Shown one piece after another: positions 16,191 through 25,905 of a stretch of DNA of 64,000 bases. A model generated the notes under the pieces. It had not been told where the DNA came from, ran no database searches, and was given only the letters and a program-made list of their open reading frames with translations. Position numbers and translations under genes: made by a program. Within the stretch, counting starts at the first letter, position 1. Each line of letters opens with the position of its first letter. The DNA is from an uncultured Blautia sp. (lineage in GTDB: Bacteria > Bacillota > Clostridia > Lachnospirales > Lachnospiraceae): the NCBI GenBank assembly GCA_900547685.1, contig URHS01000008.1, forward strand, positions 1 through 64,000, written 5' to 3'.

Positions 16191-17231
16191 ATGGGAAGTC
16201 TGCTTTCTTACAGCGGTCTGTCTACAAAAGTACGGGCCATGCAGAGCAAGCTTATAAAAGAAGCGCAATATCAGGAAATCGCCCAAATGCATTCTGTCAC
16301 CGCCATTGTTTCTTATTTAAAAAAGCAACCGGGATTTCAAGATCTTTGGGCAGATTTAGATGAAAACAGCCTCCACAGAGGCGATGTTGAAAAGCTTCTT
16401 ATTCATACCATTTATCAAAATTTTGCCAAGTTATATCGTTTCGCCAATCCGGAACAGCGAACATTTATGGCATTATATTTTAAGCGCTATGAACTGGCAA
16501 TCATGAAAGAATGTCTTAGAAAAGTCTTTGATCAGGGACATGCTGAACTGGATCTTTCTCTTTTTAAGGATTTTTTTGATCGCCATTCAAAGTTAAATAT
16601 TGAAAAATTGGCAAATTCTTCTACTGTAGAAGAATTTATTTCTGGTCTGGAGGGATCGGAATATTATAAGCCACTGAAAAGACTGGGAAATGACTACGCT
16701 CCCAGAATTTTTGATTATGGTATGGCACTGGATCAGTATTACTTTGCCAATATCTGGTCTGTGAAAGAAAAGATTTTCAAAAAACGAGATCTGGAGGAAA
16801 TCACAAAAGCATACGGAAATAAATTTGATATGTTAAATCTTCAGTGGATTTATCGTTCAAAAAAATATTATCACATGACACCTGCTGATATCTATGCACT
16901 ATTAATTCCGGTGCACTATCGTCTTAGCAGAAAAGAGATTTCCGCATTGGTGGAATCTGCGGATGAAGAAGAATTTAAACATATCCTGGATACCACCTAT
17001 TATAAAAAACGGTTTCCTGACCTTGTTCCGGAAAAACTGGAATCATTTTACAATTTAAATTTAAAAACCATTCTGGAAACAGAATCCAGAAAATATCCTC
17101 ACTCAGTAATTATGCTGTATTCTTATCTCTATCACAAAGAGCACGAGGTAGATCGACTGACTACAGCTGTGGAATGTGTCCGCTATGGATTATCTCCTGC
17201 TGAGATTTTGGATTATATTGCTAAAACTTAA
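16191..17231 (+). CDS. atpC: V-type ATPase subunit C, operon 1
   Basis: 346 residues of the V-ATPase C/AC39 (eukaryotic d) family, the funnel-shaped subunit that links the rotor shaft (D, F) to the membrane K ring. The N-terminal YSGLSTKVRAMQSKLI and three repeated helical-bundle units fit the family, as does the segment FMALYFKRYELAIMKECLRK. It is encoded between the stalk and I subunits. In operon 2 the C gene instead follows E, so the two operons have different gene orders. Length is normal. Confidence 0.88.
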   Translation: MGSLLSYSGLSTKVRAMQSKLIKEAQYQEIAQMHSVTAIVSYLKKQPGFQDLWADLDENSLHRGDVEKLLIHTIYQNFAKLYRFANPEQRTFMALYFKRYELAIMKECLRKVFDQGHAELDLSLFKDFFDRHSKLNIEKLANSSTVEEFISGLEGSEYYKPLKRLGNDYAPRIFDYGMALDQYYFANIWSVKEKIFKKRDLEEITKAYGNKFDMLNLQWIYRSKKYYHMTPADIYALLIPVHYRLSRKEISALVESADEEEFKHILDTTYYKKRFPDLVPEKLESFYNLNLKTILETESRKYPHSVIMLYSYLYHKEHEVDRLTTAVECVRYGLSPAEILDYIAKT

Positions 17232-17248
17232 TAACCGGAGGTGATTAC

Positions 17249-19204
17249 ATGATTGAGAAAATGAAATTTCTAAGCATTACCGGCCCGAAATCCGATATTG
17301 ATCGCGTGGTAAATGAATATCTTTCCAAGTATGAAATTCATCTTGAAAATGCAATGGCGCAGTTGAGTCAAGTACAGCATCTGTCACCATATATTCAAAT
17401 AAATCCTTATAAGGATTTGCTAAACCGCATCAATGAATTTGCCGGACAGCTTACGAATACAGAGCATATTTCTTTATGCGACATTTCTCTGGAAGAAATT
17501 CAGCCCCTTGTGGATACTTTAAATGAAAAAATTTCAAAAATCAAAAAGCGATGTGACAAACTCAATGAAAAACGTGCCTCTGTCGTTGAAGATTTAAAAT
17601 GTGTTACACCTTTTCTTACCCTGCCTCAGGATTTAGACAAGCTAATACATTATCGCTTTGTTCAGGTACGTTTCGGGCGTATTCCTGTAGAATATTATGA
17701 AAAATTTAAAGAATATGTTTATGACAATCTGGACACAATCTTTTTTCCCTGCCATCAGGATGACTATGTATGGGGAATTTATTTTGTCCTCTGGACAAAG
17801 ATGGAGCAGGTAGATGCTGTATTTTCTTCTATGCATTTTGAACGCATTTATTTGAAAAAGGATTACTACTATGGTACTCCCCAAAAGCTTCATAATGACC
17901 TAAAAAATCAATTAAATGATATTGACAAAGAATTAAATGATTGTCATCAAGCAATCCAAGACCTGTTAAATGGTGATGCTCATGTTATTCTTTCTGCACA
18001 GGCTGCTTTAAATGCTCTTTCCACTAACTTCGATGTGCGAAAAGTCGCTGCCTGCGTGCAGGAACATCAAGAAACCTTCTATATTTTGTGCGGTTGGATG
18101 AGCGAAAAGGACAGTTCTTCTTTTATGAAAGAAGTTGAAAATGACTCTAATTTATTCTGTGTAATAGAAGACGATAACAATAAAATCAGTTGCAAGCCAC
18201 CTACAAAACTGAAAAATCCAAAGATTTTCAAACCTTTTGAAATGTACATTAAAATGTATGGGCTTCCTGACTATCATGAATTAGATCCTACTATTTTTGT
18301 AGCGCTGACTTATTCCTTTATTTTCGGCGTGATGTTTGGAGATGTGGGACAAGGACTTTTACTGGCAATTGGAGGTTTTGCACTATATAAATGGAAACAG
18401 GTTACTTTAGGAGCAATTATCGGAACTGCAGGTATCTTCTCTACCTTCTTCGGCTTCATGTTCGGCAGTATTTTCGGTTTTGAACATACCATTAATGCTC
18501 TATGGCTAAGACCTGTAGAAGCTATGATGTTGGTTCCCGGCCTTGGACAAATGAATACGATTTTCGTTGTTGCTATTGTTTTTGGCATGTTCCTTATCCT
18601 TGTGACCATGATTTTCCACATTATCAATGCGGTACGTACTCATGACACAGAAGGTATCTGGTTTGACCAGAACTCTGTCTGCGGACTTGTTTTTTATGGA
18701 ACTTTAACCGCCTCTGCTCTTTTATTCCTCACAGGAAAATCACTGCCCGCTGCCATTATTTTAATTATAATGTTTGCAGTTCCACTTGTAGTTATCATGT
18801 TAAAAGAGCCGATTACCCGCATTGTGGAGAAGAAAACTCCTGTAATTGAAGGCAGCAAACCAATGTTTTTTGTACAGAGTTTCTTTGAACTGTTTGAAAT
18901 TATGTTAAGCTTTCTTTCCAACACACTTTCCTTTGTGCGTATCGGAGCCTTTGCTGTCAGCCACGCTGCTATGATGGGCGTTGTTATGATGCTTGCCGGT
19001 GCTGAAAGCGGAGGAAGCATTAACTGGCTGATTGTCATCGGAGGTAATATTTTCGTATGTGCCATGGAGGGTCTGATTGTAGGTATTCAGGTACTTCGTC
19101 TGGAATATTATGAAATGTTCAGCCGTTTCTATAAGGGTACAGGAAAAGAATTTAAGCCGTTTTTAAAACATGTAAACAACACAAAATCTGCTGACCATGC
19201 TTAA
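17249..19204 (+). CDS. atpI: V-type ATPase subunit I, operon 1
   Basis: 651 residues, V-ATPase 116-kDa/subunit a family. The N-terminal ~340 residues form the cytoplasmic stalk-binding arm with coiled coils. From about residue 345 (TYSFIFGVMFGDVGQGLLLAIG) there are seven to eight membrane helices. The C-terminal FVRIGAFAVSHAAMMGVV contains the Arg expected to face the K-ring carboxylate, and QVLRLEYYEMFSRFYKGTG is the family's C-terminal signature. It forms the ion half-channels. GGAGGTG precedes the ATG, 17 bp after subunit C. Confidence 0.95.
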   Translation: MIEKMKFLSITGPKSDIDRVVNEYLSKYEIHLENAMAQLSQVQHLSPYIQINPYKDLLNRINEFAGQLTNTEHISLCDISLEEIQPLVDTLNEKISKIKKRCDKLNEKRASVVEDLKCVTPFLTLPQDLDKLIHYRFVQVRFGRIPVEYYEKFKEYVYDNLDTIFFPCHQDDYVWGIYFVLWTKMEQVDAVFSSMHFERIYLKKDYYYGTPQKLHNDLKNQLNDIDKELNDCHQAIQDLLNGDAHVILSAQAALNALSTNFDVRKVAACVQEHQETFYILCGWMSEKDSSSFMKEVENDSNLFCVIEDDNNKISCKPPTKLKNPKIFKPFEMYIKMYGLPDYHELDPTIFVALTYSFIFGVMFGDVGQGLLLAIGGFALYKWKQVTLGAIIGTAGIFSTFFGFMFGSIFGFEHTINALWLRPVEAMMLVPGLGQMNTIFVVAIVFGMFLILVTMIFHIINAVRTHDTEGIWFDQNSVCGLVFYGTLTASALLFLTGKSLPAAIILIIMFAVPLVVIMLKEPITRIVEKKTPVIEGSKPMFFVQSFFELFEIMLSFLSNTLSFVRIGAFAVSHAAMMGVVMMLAGAESGGSINWLIVIGGNIFVCAMEGLIVGIQVLRLEYYEMFSRFYKGTGKEFKPFLKHVNNTKSADHA

Positions 19205-19240
19205 TGGCTCAGACAGTTTAATATTTAGGAGGACATTATT

Positions 19241-19678
19241 ATGACAACTATCATTCAAATTCTTACTGCAGCAGCTTTGGTTTTAAGTATTATCGTTCCT
19301 TTCGGAGCATTCTTTTTGGGAGAAAAAACAAAAAAACGCTACAAAAAATCTCTTGCATGCAACTGCTTTTTCTTCTTTGGAAGCCTTCTTGTAGCCACTA
19401 TTGTAATGTTCAGCGGAACCGCCAGCGTTCATGCTGCAACTGCTGCCGGAACTTCTGACCTTGCAACAGGTCTTGGTTACATTGGTGCAGCTTTAGTTAC
19501 CGGTCTTTCCGGTATTGGTTCAGGTATTGCCGTTGCAAGTTCTGCAAGCGCTGCTTTAGGTGCTATCAGCGAAGATGGCTCTTTATTCGGTAAATCTATG
19601 ATTTTCGTAGCCATGGCAGAAGGTATTGCCTTATATGGTCTGATTATTTCTTTCATGATTCTTGGTAAATTAGGCTGA
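19241..19678 (+). CDS. atpK: V-type ATPase proteolipid subunit K, operon 1 (single carboxylate, no Na+ motif)
   Basis: 145 residues. The C-terminal hairpin (GLGYIGAALVTGLSGIGSGI ... VAMAEGIALYGLIISFMIL) carries the ion-binding Glu127. The N-terminal half has two other hydrophobic segments (about 5-25 and 42-58) with no Gln/Glu ligand and a small Ala-rich linker (SVHAATAAG). It therefore contributes one carboxylate per subunit. None of the NtpK Na+ ligands (Leu-x2-Thr-Gln, second-helix Gln, Glu-Thr) is present: the Glu is followed by Gly. H+ coupling is the likelier reading. Compare the operon 2 subunit at 60078-60548. Confidence 0.9.
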   Translation: MTTIIQILTAAALVLSIIVPFGAFFLGEKTKKRYKKSLACNCFFFFGSLLVATIVMFSGTASVHAATAAGTSDLATGLGYIGAALVTGLSGIGSGIAVASSASAALGAISEDGSLFGKSMIFVAMAEGIALYGLIISFMILGKLG

Positions 19679-19703
19679 TTTCGATACGGAAGGATGATTT
19701 CCA

Positions 19704-20012
19704 ATGAAAATGTTTTTAATCAGTGACAATATTGACACCTACACCGGTATGCGCCTTGCAGGCGTAGAAGGTGTGGTTGTCCACGAAAGAGAGGAACTTC
19801 ATCATGCTTTAGAGGAGGCCATTAATAACAAAGAAAATGGTATTATTCTTCTCACAGAAAAATTCGGAAAAGAATTTCCTGACATTATTGATGATGTACG
19901 CTTGAATCACAAGCTGCCTCTGCTTATTGAAATTCCCGACCGTCATGGAACGGGACGGGCACCTGACTTCATTACTTCTTATGTAAACGAAGCCATCGGA
20001 CTAAAATTATGA
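19704..20012 (+). CDS. atpF: V-type ATPase subunit F, operon 1
   Basis: 102 residues of the V-ATPase F (NtpG) family, a small Rossmann-like rotor subunit bound to D. It starts MKMFLISDNIDTYTGMRLAGVEGV and contains the conserved central segment ENGIILLTEKFGKEF followed by LPLLIEIPDRHGTG. Family length is about 100-110. An AAGGATG-type ribosome-binding site precedes the ATG, 25 bp after K and 16 bp before E. Confidence 0.9.
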   Translation: MKMFLISDNIDTYTGMRLAGVEGVVVHEREELHHALEEAINNKENGIILLTEKFGKEFPDIIDDVRLNHKLPLLIEIPDRHGTGRAPDFITSYVNEAIGLKL

Positions 20013-20028
20013 CAAGAAGGTGATGTGT

Positions 20029-20616
20029 ATGACAACAGAAGAAAAATTGCAGCATTTCTATGAAGTTTCCATGGATACTGCCAGAGAAGAAGCCACGAAA
20101 GTACTGAGCGAATATAAAACTGCCTTGGAAACGGAAATGGAACGTCATAAACAGGAAAAGCAAGCTGCTTCTGAAAATCAATTTAAAATAGCAACAGATA
20201 ACGCTGCCAGAGAAATTAACAAAGCACTTTCTGCAGAGCATCTCCACATCAAAAGAAAACTTTCTAAAAAACAGCAGCAGCTAAAAGAAAGTATTTTTGC
20301 TGAAGTAGAAGATTTACTGGAAGACTTCTCCCAAAAGCCGGAATATACAGACTGGCTGGAAGTTAAAATAAAGCAGTCTTTAGAAATTGCCGAAAATGAC
20401 TCCATACAGATTTATCTGACTGCAAAAGACTCTGCCAAAGCAGAGGAATTGACAAAGCGTACCGGAATTACTCCTCTCATCTCCGAAACAGATTTTTTAG
20501 GTGGTATAAGAACTGTTATTCCTGAAAAAAATATTTTAATTGACAATACGTTCCTTACTGCTTTTGAAAACGAAAAGGAACGTTTCAATTTCGATGGAGG
20601 ATTTACCCATGAGTAA
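20029..20616 (+). CDS. atpE: V-type ATPase subunit E, operon 1
   Basis: 195 residues: a long N-terminal coiled coil (about 1-105), then the globular C-terminal domain with FLGGIRTVIPEKNILIDNT, the conserved G-G-x(n)-N-x-I-D-N segment of V-ATPase E. It forms the peripheral stalk with the small coiled-coil subunit at 15875. Two in-frame starts lie upstream (GTG 20020, ATG 20023), but AAGGTG at 20016-20021 is best placed for the ATG at 20029. It overlaps subunit A by 8 bp. Confidence 0.9.
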   Translation: MTTEEKLQHFYEVSMDTAREEATKVLSEYKTALETEMERHKQEKQAASENQFKIATDNAAREINKALSAEHLHIKRKLSKKQQQLKESIFAEVEDLLEDFSQKPEYTDWLEVKIKQSLEIAENDSIQIYLTAKDSAKAEELTKRTGITPLISETDFLGGIRTVIPEKNILIDNTFLTAFENEKERFNFDGGFTHE

Positions 20617-22375
20617 AACTGCTGAAATCTACGGCATCAATGGTCCTGTTATCTATTTAAAGGGCAATACAGGCTTTAAAATGTCAGAAATGGTTTATGT
20701 CGGAGAGGAAAATCTGGTGGGCGAAGTTATCTCCCTGAAAAAAGAAGCCACAACGGTTCAGGTATTTGAAGAAACCAGCGGACTTCGTCCGGGAGAAACT
20801 GTAACTGCCAGTGGTGATGCCATTTCTGTCACACTGGGACCCGGTATTTTAAATAATATTTTTGATGGTATTCAAAGACCTCTTTCCGTTATTGCCGAGC
20901 AATCAGGAAAATATATTTCCAGAGGTATGCAGGTAGACTCTCTGGATACAGAAAAACTTTGGGATGTGCATATAACTGTTTCTGAAGGTATGGAAGTATA
21001 TGGTGGAGCCATCATTGCAGAGGTTCCTGAAACAGAGTCTATTGTGCATAAATCCATGGTTCCGCCAAACATTCACGGAGTGGTAAAATCCGTTGTTCCT
21101 GACGGCAAATACAATATCACTCAAACTATTGCCGTACTTACCTTAGAAGACGGCTCTGAATATGAATTAAAGCTCGCACAGAAATGGCCAATTCGTATTC
21201 CAAGACCTACAAGTAAACGTTATCCTGCCTCCAAACCCCTTGTAACAGGGCAGCGTATTCTGGATACTCTGTTTCCGATTGCAAAAGGCGGTACAGCTGC
21301 CGTTCCCGGCGGATTTGGTACAGGTAAAACCATGACACAGCACCAGATTGCCAAATGGTCTGATGCAGATATTATCATTTACATTGGCTGCGGGGAACGT
21401 GGAAATGAAATGACACAGGTATTGGAAGATTTCTCCAAACTTCACGATCCCAAAACAGGAAATGCCTTAATGGCACGTACTTCCTTAATTGCCAACACTT
21501 CCAATATGCCTGTTGCTGCCCGTGAGGCATCTATCTATACAGGTATTACTCTTGCGGAATACTACCGTGATATGGGATATGATGTTGCAATTATGGCTGA
21601 CTCCACATCCAGATGGGCAGAAGCTTTACGTGAATTATCCGGCCGTTTGGAAGAAATGCCTGCGGAAGAAGGCTTCCCTGCTTACCTTGCATCTCGCCTT
21701 TCTGCTTTCTATGAAAGAGCCGGCATGATGCAAAATCTAAATGGTACAGAAGGCTCTGTTTCCATTATCGGCGCTGTTTCTCCTCAAGGCGGTGACTTCT
21801 CCGAACCGGTAACACAAAATACAAAGCGTTTTGTTCGTTGCTTTTGGGGGCTGGATAAATCTCTGGCTTATGCAAGACATTTCCCTGCTATTCACTGGCT
21901 CACCAGTTATAGTGAATATTTAGGCGATTTATCTTACTGGTACAGCGAAAATGTTTCCCCAAAATTCGTGGAATACAGAAACCGCATTATGGCAATTTTA
22001 AACTCTGAAAGTAGCTTGATGGAAATCGTAAAGCTGATTGGAAGTGACGTACTTCCTGACGATCAGAAGCTGACTCTGGAAATTGCAAGAGTCATTCGCC
22101 TGGGATTTTTACAGCAAAATGCTTTCCATCCTGATGACACTTGTGTTTCTTTGGAAAAACAGTTTAAAATGATGGAAGTTATTCTGTATTTATATAAGAA
22201 ATGCCGTTCTCTCATTGCAATGGGAATGCCTATGTCTGTGCTGAAACAGGAAAATATCTTTGAAAAAATCATTGCAATTAAATATGATGTACCAAACGAT
22301 CATCTGGAAATGATGGATGACTATAAAAAAGCGGTGAAAGATTTCTATAACACAGTAATGGAAAAGAATGGATAA
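20609..22375 (+). CDS. atpA: V-type ATPase catalytic subunit A, operon 1
   Basis: 588 residues, the catalytic V-ATPase subunit. N-terminal beta-barrel, the long non-homologous insertion typical of V/A type (about 115-190), then Walker A GGFGTGKT at about 234-241 (the first Gly-Pro of most A subunits is Gly-Gly here), the catalytic-Glu segment [14 protein letters not shown] and [17 protein letters not shown]. The start is ATG 20609 with TGGAGG 8 nt upstream, overlapping the end of subunit E; the longer frame from 20540 is not credible. It pairs with subunit B to form three catalytic interfaces. Confidence 0.97.
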   Translation: MSKTAEIYGINGPVIYLKGNTGFKMSEMVYVGEENLVGEVISLKKEATTVQVFEETSGLRPGETVTASGDAISVTLGPGILNNIFDGIQRPLSVIAEQSGKYISRGMQVDSLDTEKLWDVHITVSEGMEVYGGAIIAEVPETESIVHKSMVPPNIHGVVKSVVPDGKYNITQTIAVLTLEDGSEYELKLAQKWPIRIPRPTSKRYPASKPLVTGQRILDTLFPIAKGGTAAVPGGFGTGKTMTQHQIAKWSDADIIIYIGCGERGNEMTQVLEDFSKLHDPKTGNALMARTSLIANTSNMPVAAREASIYTGITLAEYYRDMGYDVAIMADSTSRWAEALRELSGRLEEMPAEEGFPAYLASRLSAFYERAGMMQNLNGTEGSVSIIGAVSPQGGDFSEPVTQNTKRFVRCFWGLDKSLAYARHFPAIHWLTSYSEYLGDLSYWYSENVSPKFVEYRNRIMAILNSESSLMEIVKLIGSDVLPDDQKLTLEIARVIRLGFLQQNAFHPDDTCVSLEKQFKMMEVILYLYKKCRSLIAMGMPMSVLKQENIFEKIIAIKYDVPNDHLEMMDDYKKAVKDFYNTVMEKNG

Positions 22376-22389
22376 GGAGGGACTGATTT

Positions 22390-23775
22390 ATGGCAATCGA
22401 ATATTTGGGCTTAAGTGAAATCAACGGTCCTCTGGTAGTTTTAGAAGGAGTAAAAAATGCCTCCTTTGATGAAATCGTAGAATTTCGTGTAGATGACGGA
22501 AGTAAAAAACTGGGACGTATTGTAGAAATATACGAAGAAAAAGCTGTTATTCAGGTGTTTGAAGGTACAGAAAATATGTCACTTTCCAACACACACACAC
22601 GCCTCAGCGGACATCCTATGGAAGTAGAGCTTTCTCCTGATATTCTGGGACGTACCTTTAACGGTATCGGAAAACCGATTGATGGATTAGGCTCTGTTAT
22701 TCCTGAAATGAAACTGAACATTAACGGACTTCCATTAAATCCTGTTACAAGAGAATATCCTCGAAACTTTATTCAAACAGGTATCTCTGCCATTGACGGA
22801 TTGACAACCTTAATCCGTGGGCAGAAACTTCCGATTTTTTCAGGAAACGGACTTCCTCATGACCAGCTTGCAGCGCAGATTGTACAGCAGGCATCTCTGG
22901 GAAGCAACAGCGATGAAAAATTTGCCATTGTTTTTGCTGCAATGGGTGTTAAATATGATGTAGCGGAATTCTTCCGCCGCACCTTTGAGGAAAGCGGTGT
23001 ATCTGACCACGTTGTTATGTACCTGAATTTGGCAAATGACCCTGTAGTAGAGCGTCTGATTACACCAAAGGTTGCTCTTACTGCTGCAGAATATCTGGCT
23101 TTTGAAAAAGGTATGCACATCCTTGTTATCCTTACTGATATTACTTCTTTCTGTGAAGCAATGCGTGAGGTATCTTCTTCCAAGGGTGAAATTCCTTCCA
23201 GAAAAGGATATCCGGGATATCTGTATAGTGAACTGGCAACGCTTTATGAAAGAGCCGGTATTGTAAGAGGCGGTACAGGTTCTGTAACACAGATACCCAT
23301 TCTTACCATGCCAAATGATGATATTACCCACCCAATTCCTGACTTGACAGGATACATTACAGAAGGACAGATTGTACTCGACCGTCAGCTTCACGGACAG
23401 GCGATTTATCCACCGATCAATGTACTTCCTTCTCTGTCACGTCTTATGAAAGATGGTATCGGTGAAGGATTTACAAGAGAAGATCATCAAGATGTTGCAA
23501 ATCAACTCTTTTCCTGCTACGCAAAAGTAGGAGATGCAAGAGCTCTGGCATCTGTTATCGGTGAAGATGAGCTGTCACCTCTGGATAAAAAATATCTGGA
23601 ATTTGGTACTGCTTTTGAAGAAAACTTTGTTGGTCAGAAAGCTGACGAAAACAGAACCATTCAGGAAACTCTGGATAAAGGCTGGGAACTTCTCTCTATG
23701 ATTCCAAGAGAAGAACTTGACCGTATTGACACAAAGATTCTGGATAAGTATTATCCTGAAAACGTAGAAAAGTAA
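22390..23775 (+). CDS. atpB: V-type ATPase regulatory subunit B, operon 1
   Basis: 461 residues, non-catalytic B subunit. The P-loop is replaced by [17 protein letters not shown], as always in B. The family-typical IFAAMG-like [38 protein letters not shown] and [18 protein letters not shown] are all present. An arginine finger is expected in the [17 protein letters not shown] region. AAGGAGG precedes the ATG, 14 bp after A and 13 bp before D. About the same length as its operon 2 counterpart. Confidence 0.97.
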   Translation: MAIEYLGLSEINGPLVVLEGVKNASFDEIVEFRVDDGSKKLGRIVEIYEEKAVIQVFEGTENMSLSNTHTRLSGHPMEVELSPDILGRTFNGIGKPIDGLGSVIPEMKLNINGLPLNPVTREYPRNFIQTGISAIDGLTTLIRGQKLPIFSGNGLPHDQLAAQIVQQASLGSNSDEKFAIVFAAMGVKYDVAEFFRRTFEESGVSDHVVMYLNLANDPVVERLITPKVALTAAEYLAFEKGMHILVILTDITSFCEAMREVSSSKGEIPSRKGYPGYLYSELATLYERAGIVRGGTGSVTQIPILTMPNDDITHPIPDLTGYITEGQIVLDRQLHGQAIYPPINVLPSLSRLMKDGIGEGFTREDHQDVANQLFSCYAKVGDARALASVIGEDELSPLDKKYLEFGTAFEENFVGQKADENRTIQETLDKGWELLSMIPREELDRIDTKILDKYYPENVEK

Positions 23776-23788
23776 AAGGGGGGATTTT

Positions 23789-24406
23789 GTGGATCCGAAT
23801 ACATTTCCCACCAAAGGGAACCTGATACTTGCAAAAAACTCGCTCGCTCTTTCAAAACAAGGTTTTGATTTAATGGATAAGAAACGAAATATCCTCATTC
23901 GAGAACTGATGGATTTGATTGAGCAGGCAAAGGATATTCAGTCCCAGATTGATGTTACCTTCCGTACTGCTTATTCTGCTCTGCAAAAGGCAAATATGGA
24001 AATCGGCATCAGTCATGTACAGGAAATTTCCAGAACTGTACCTGTAGAAAACTCCATTTCTATAAAAACGCGAAGTGTTATGGGTACGGAAATTCCTCTG
24101 GTGCGTTCTGAGCCTATTTCTAATGAGCCCACATATTCCTACTATGGAACAAAGGCTTCTCTTGACGAAGCTCATACCGCTTTTGAAAAGGTAAAGGATT
24201 TAACCATTCGCCTGTCCATGGTAGAGAATTCTGCTTATCGGTTGGCTGTCAATATTAAAAAGACGCAGAAACGTGCCAATGCACTGAAAAATATTACAAT
24301 TCCCAAATACGAGGCGCTTACAAAAAGCATTTCAAACGCATTGGAAGAAAAAGAACGAGAAGAATTTACCCGTTTAAAGGTTATTAAAAGAATGCAGGGG
24401 AATTAA
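23789..24406 (+). CDS. atpD: V-type ATPase central-shaft subunit D, operon 1
   Basis: 205 residues, the antiparallel coiled-coil rotor shaft. It begins PTKGNLILAKNSLALSKQGF, the conserved P-T-K/R-x-x-L-x-x-L-K/R start of subunit D, and ends with a second long helix (RLAVNIKKTQKRANALKNIT then PKYEALTKSI). The start is GTG at 23789 with AAAAGGGGGG upstream. It is the last gene of operon 1 and is followed by a strong terminator. The operon 2 D protein is slightly longer (223). Confidence 0.95.
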   Translation: MDPNTFPTKGNLILAKNSLALSKQGFDLMDKKRNILIRELMDLIEQAKDIQSQIDVTFRTAYSALQKANMEIGISHVQEISRTVPVENSISIKTRSVMGTEIPLVRSEPISNEPTYSYYGTKASLDEAHTAFEKVKDLTIRLSMVENSAYRLAVNIKKTQKRANALKNITIPKYEALTKSISNALEEKEREEFTRLKVIKRMQGN

Positions 24407-24409
24407 AAC

Positions 24410-24451
24410 AGAGACCATTTTGACGAATTTATTTTCGTGAAAATGGTCTCT
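24410..24451 (+). terminator. Terminator of V-ATPase operon 1
   Basis: A perfect 12-bp stem (AGAGACCATTTT / AAAATGGTCTCT) with an inner ACGAA/TTCGT hairpin, followed by TTCTATC. Confidence 0.8.
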
Positions 24452-24474
24452 TTCTATCATTCGTATATTATGGC

Positions 24475-24503
24475 TTGACGTACAATTTTTTGTACAATAT
24501 AAT
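24475..24503 (+). promoter_or_regulatory. yefM-yoeB promoter with YefM-type operator
   Basis: TTGACG (24475-24480), 17-bp spacer, perfect TATAAT (24498-24503). The spacer holds the palindrome GTACAATTTTTTGTAC (24480-24495), overlapping the TGTACA core at 24491-24496. TGTACA is the known YefM recognition hexamer, so the antitoxin should repress its own promoter here. Confidence 0.85.
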
Positions 24504-24522
24504 AATTATAGGAGGTGAAACT

Positions 24523-24789
24523 ATGTTAGCAGTAAATTATTCTAATTTAAGAAATAACATGAAATCCTATATGGATAAAGTAACCGATGATTATGAAACA
24601 ATGATTGTCACACGAAAAAACACAAAAAATATTGTGATGATATCAGAAGAAACTTATAACAATATGCTTGAAAATATGCACTTACTGGGAAATCAGGCAA
24701 ATTATAACTGGCTCATGGAAAGTAAGCGGCAATTAGAAGAGGGAAATGTATCTACTCATGAATTAATAGAGGTTTCAGACAATGAATAA
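24523..24789 (+). CDS. yefM: YefM-type antitoxin
   Basis: 88 residues, Phd/YefM antitoxin family. The N-terminal MLAVNYSNLRNNMKSYMDKV with VTRKNTKNIVMISEETYNNM is the DNA-binding fold, and the C-terminal acidic tail wraps the toxin. AGGAGGTG precedes the ATG at 24523. It overlaps the toxin gene by 8 bp, ensuring coupled translation. The operator palindrome in its promoter supports autoregulation by the YefM-YoeB complex. Confidence 0.95.
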   Translation: MLAVNYSNLRNNMKSYMDKVTDDYETMIVTRKNTKNIVMISEETYNNMLENMHLLGNQANYNWLMESKRQLEEGNVSTHELIEVSDNE

Positions 24790-25045
24790 AGTATTTACAG
24801 AAAATGCTTGGAAAGATTATCTTTATTGGCAAACAGAAGACAGAAAAACACTAAAGAAAATCAATCAATTATTGACTGATATTTCCAGAAACGGGAATGT
24901 TGGAATTGGAAAACCTGAAGCTCTAGTCGGCGACTTATCCGGGTACTGGAGTCGAAGAATTAATGATAAAGACCGACTGATATACAAAATAGATGAACAG
25001 AACATTTATATTATTTCTTGTAGATTTCATTACAATAACACTTGA
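24782..25045 (+). CDS. yoeB: YoeB-type mRNA interferase toxin
   Basis: 87 residues, YoeB/Txe family of RelE-fold ribosome-dependent mRNA endonucleases. The catalytic set is complete and lies at the same positions as in E. coli YoeB: Glu46 (GKPEAL), Arg65 (KDRLIY) and His83 followed by Tyr84 (CRFHY). AWKDYLYWQTEDRKTLKKIN is the family N-terminus. The module sits between V-ATPase operon 1 and a second toxin locus at 25.9-26.1 kb. Confidence 0.96.
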   Translation: MNKVFTENAWKDYLYWQTEDRKTLKKINQLLTDISRNGNVGIGKPEALVGDLSGYWSRRINDKDRLIYKIDEQNIYIISCRFHYNNT

Positions 25046-25064
25046 AAACAAGTGCCGAAATATT

Positions 25065-25120
25065 AAAGACCATTCTCATAGAATTATCAAAATAAAAAAT
25101 CTTCTAAGAGAATGGTCTTT
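25065..25120. terminator. Bidirectional terminator after yoeB
   Basis: A perfect 13-bp stem (AAAGACCATTCTC / GAGAATGGTCTTT) with a 30-nt loop between the convergent yoeB and lipoprotein genes. Its core GACCATT/AATGGTC resembles the terminator at 24410-24451. Confidence 0.75.
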
Positions 25121-25124
25121 GATT

Positions 25125-25835
25125 TTATTCCAGTTCTTCTTTAATGGTATTATAAATCACCCAATTTGTGGCATCTATGCGAATTCTTTTATCACCTATC
25201 GGTGCGTCATCGGCATTATCGGAACAATATACATACACCAGAGAAGCATTTTCGGAAAATTCCTCCCACTTATCCTCAGAAAGACGTGTCATGGGAATTT
25301 CCCACAATTCCTCATATTCTTCTTCCTGCCCCTTCGGAATGACATCACTGACCTTTTTATCTGCCCACAAGGTTAAATGCTCATCTGCTTCATAATCATA
25401 TCTTTGCATATCGCTGTCTAATAACGTACCAGTCATATCAAAATCTGTTACTTTATCTGTTGTCTTTCCAAAAGACTGTTCCATATTTTTCAGAACTTCG
25501 CTCATATCTGTATTGTCCGGATACATCACATCAATTCGATGCAATTTTTGTGTTTTGCCGCTGACTGTCATATCCAGAAAAGCAAACGTAATATGGTCTG
25601 TCTTTGCCCCAAATATTTCCCTTCCATCTCGAAGCATAAACGCAGAACCATAAGTGCCCTCCTGTATATCGTCTAAATCATCTCGCTCTACCTGATACGC
25701 TTCCATGGTTTCTTCCATAGTCATTCCCCAAGGTGTATTTTCCAGTTCAAAATGTTCACTTTTTGCCTTGTTGCAGCTACATAAAAGCAATGCAGCGGTC
25801 CCTGTTAAGAAAAATAAAGATAACCTTCTCCTCAT
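25125..25835 (-). CDS. Uncharacterised lipoprotein, 236 aa
   Basis: A secreted lipoprotein: MRRRLSLFFLTGTAALLLCS then the lipobox Cys (LLCSC). The mature part is acidic, with PWGMTMEETMEAY, a motif style seen in clostridial lipoproteins that recall the 'WG.s.eev' helix of cell-envelope sensors. No enzyme domain is recognised. I choose the ATG at 25833-25835 because AAAGGAGGG lies just upstream; a start at 25853 would precede that site. It is monocistronic and ends at the bidirectional terminator shared with yoeB. Confidence 0.75.
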   Translation of the reverse strand: MRRRLSLFFLTGTAALLLCSCNKAKSEHFELENTPWGMTMEETMEAYQVERDDLDDIQEGTYGSAFMLRDGREIFGAKTDHITFAFLDMTVSGKTQKLHRIDVMYPDNTDMSEVLKNMEQSFGKTTDKVTDFDMTGTLLDSDMQRYDYEADEHLTLWADKKVSDVIPKGQEEEYEELWEIPMTRLSEDKWEEFSENASLVYVYCSDNADDAPIGDKRIRIDATNWVIYNTIKEELE

Positions 25836-25870
25836 GCAAAACCCTCCTTTCAATAAAGAGCCAAAAGTTC

Positions 25871-25899
25871 TTGAAAACTATAAATATTTACGGTATAAT
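25871..25899 (+). promoter_or_regulatory. Promoter of the antisense RNA antitoxin
   Basis: TTGAAA (25871-25876), 17-bp spacer, perfect TATAAT (25894-25899). No reading frame follows. The next element is an intrinsic terminator about 100 nt downstream. Confidence 0.75.
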
Positions 25900-25905
25900 T
25901 AACAT

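Noticed and set aside
18310..19065. Minus-strand frames of 105 and 123 aa within subunit I
   Set aside because: Antisense shadows of a well-supported V-ATPase gene.
22840..23394. 184-aa minus-strand frame inside subunit B
   Set aside because: Antisense to a strongly conserved gene, Cys/Arg/Ser-rich, no start signals.
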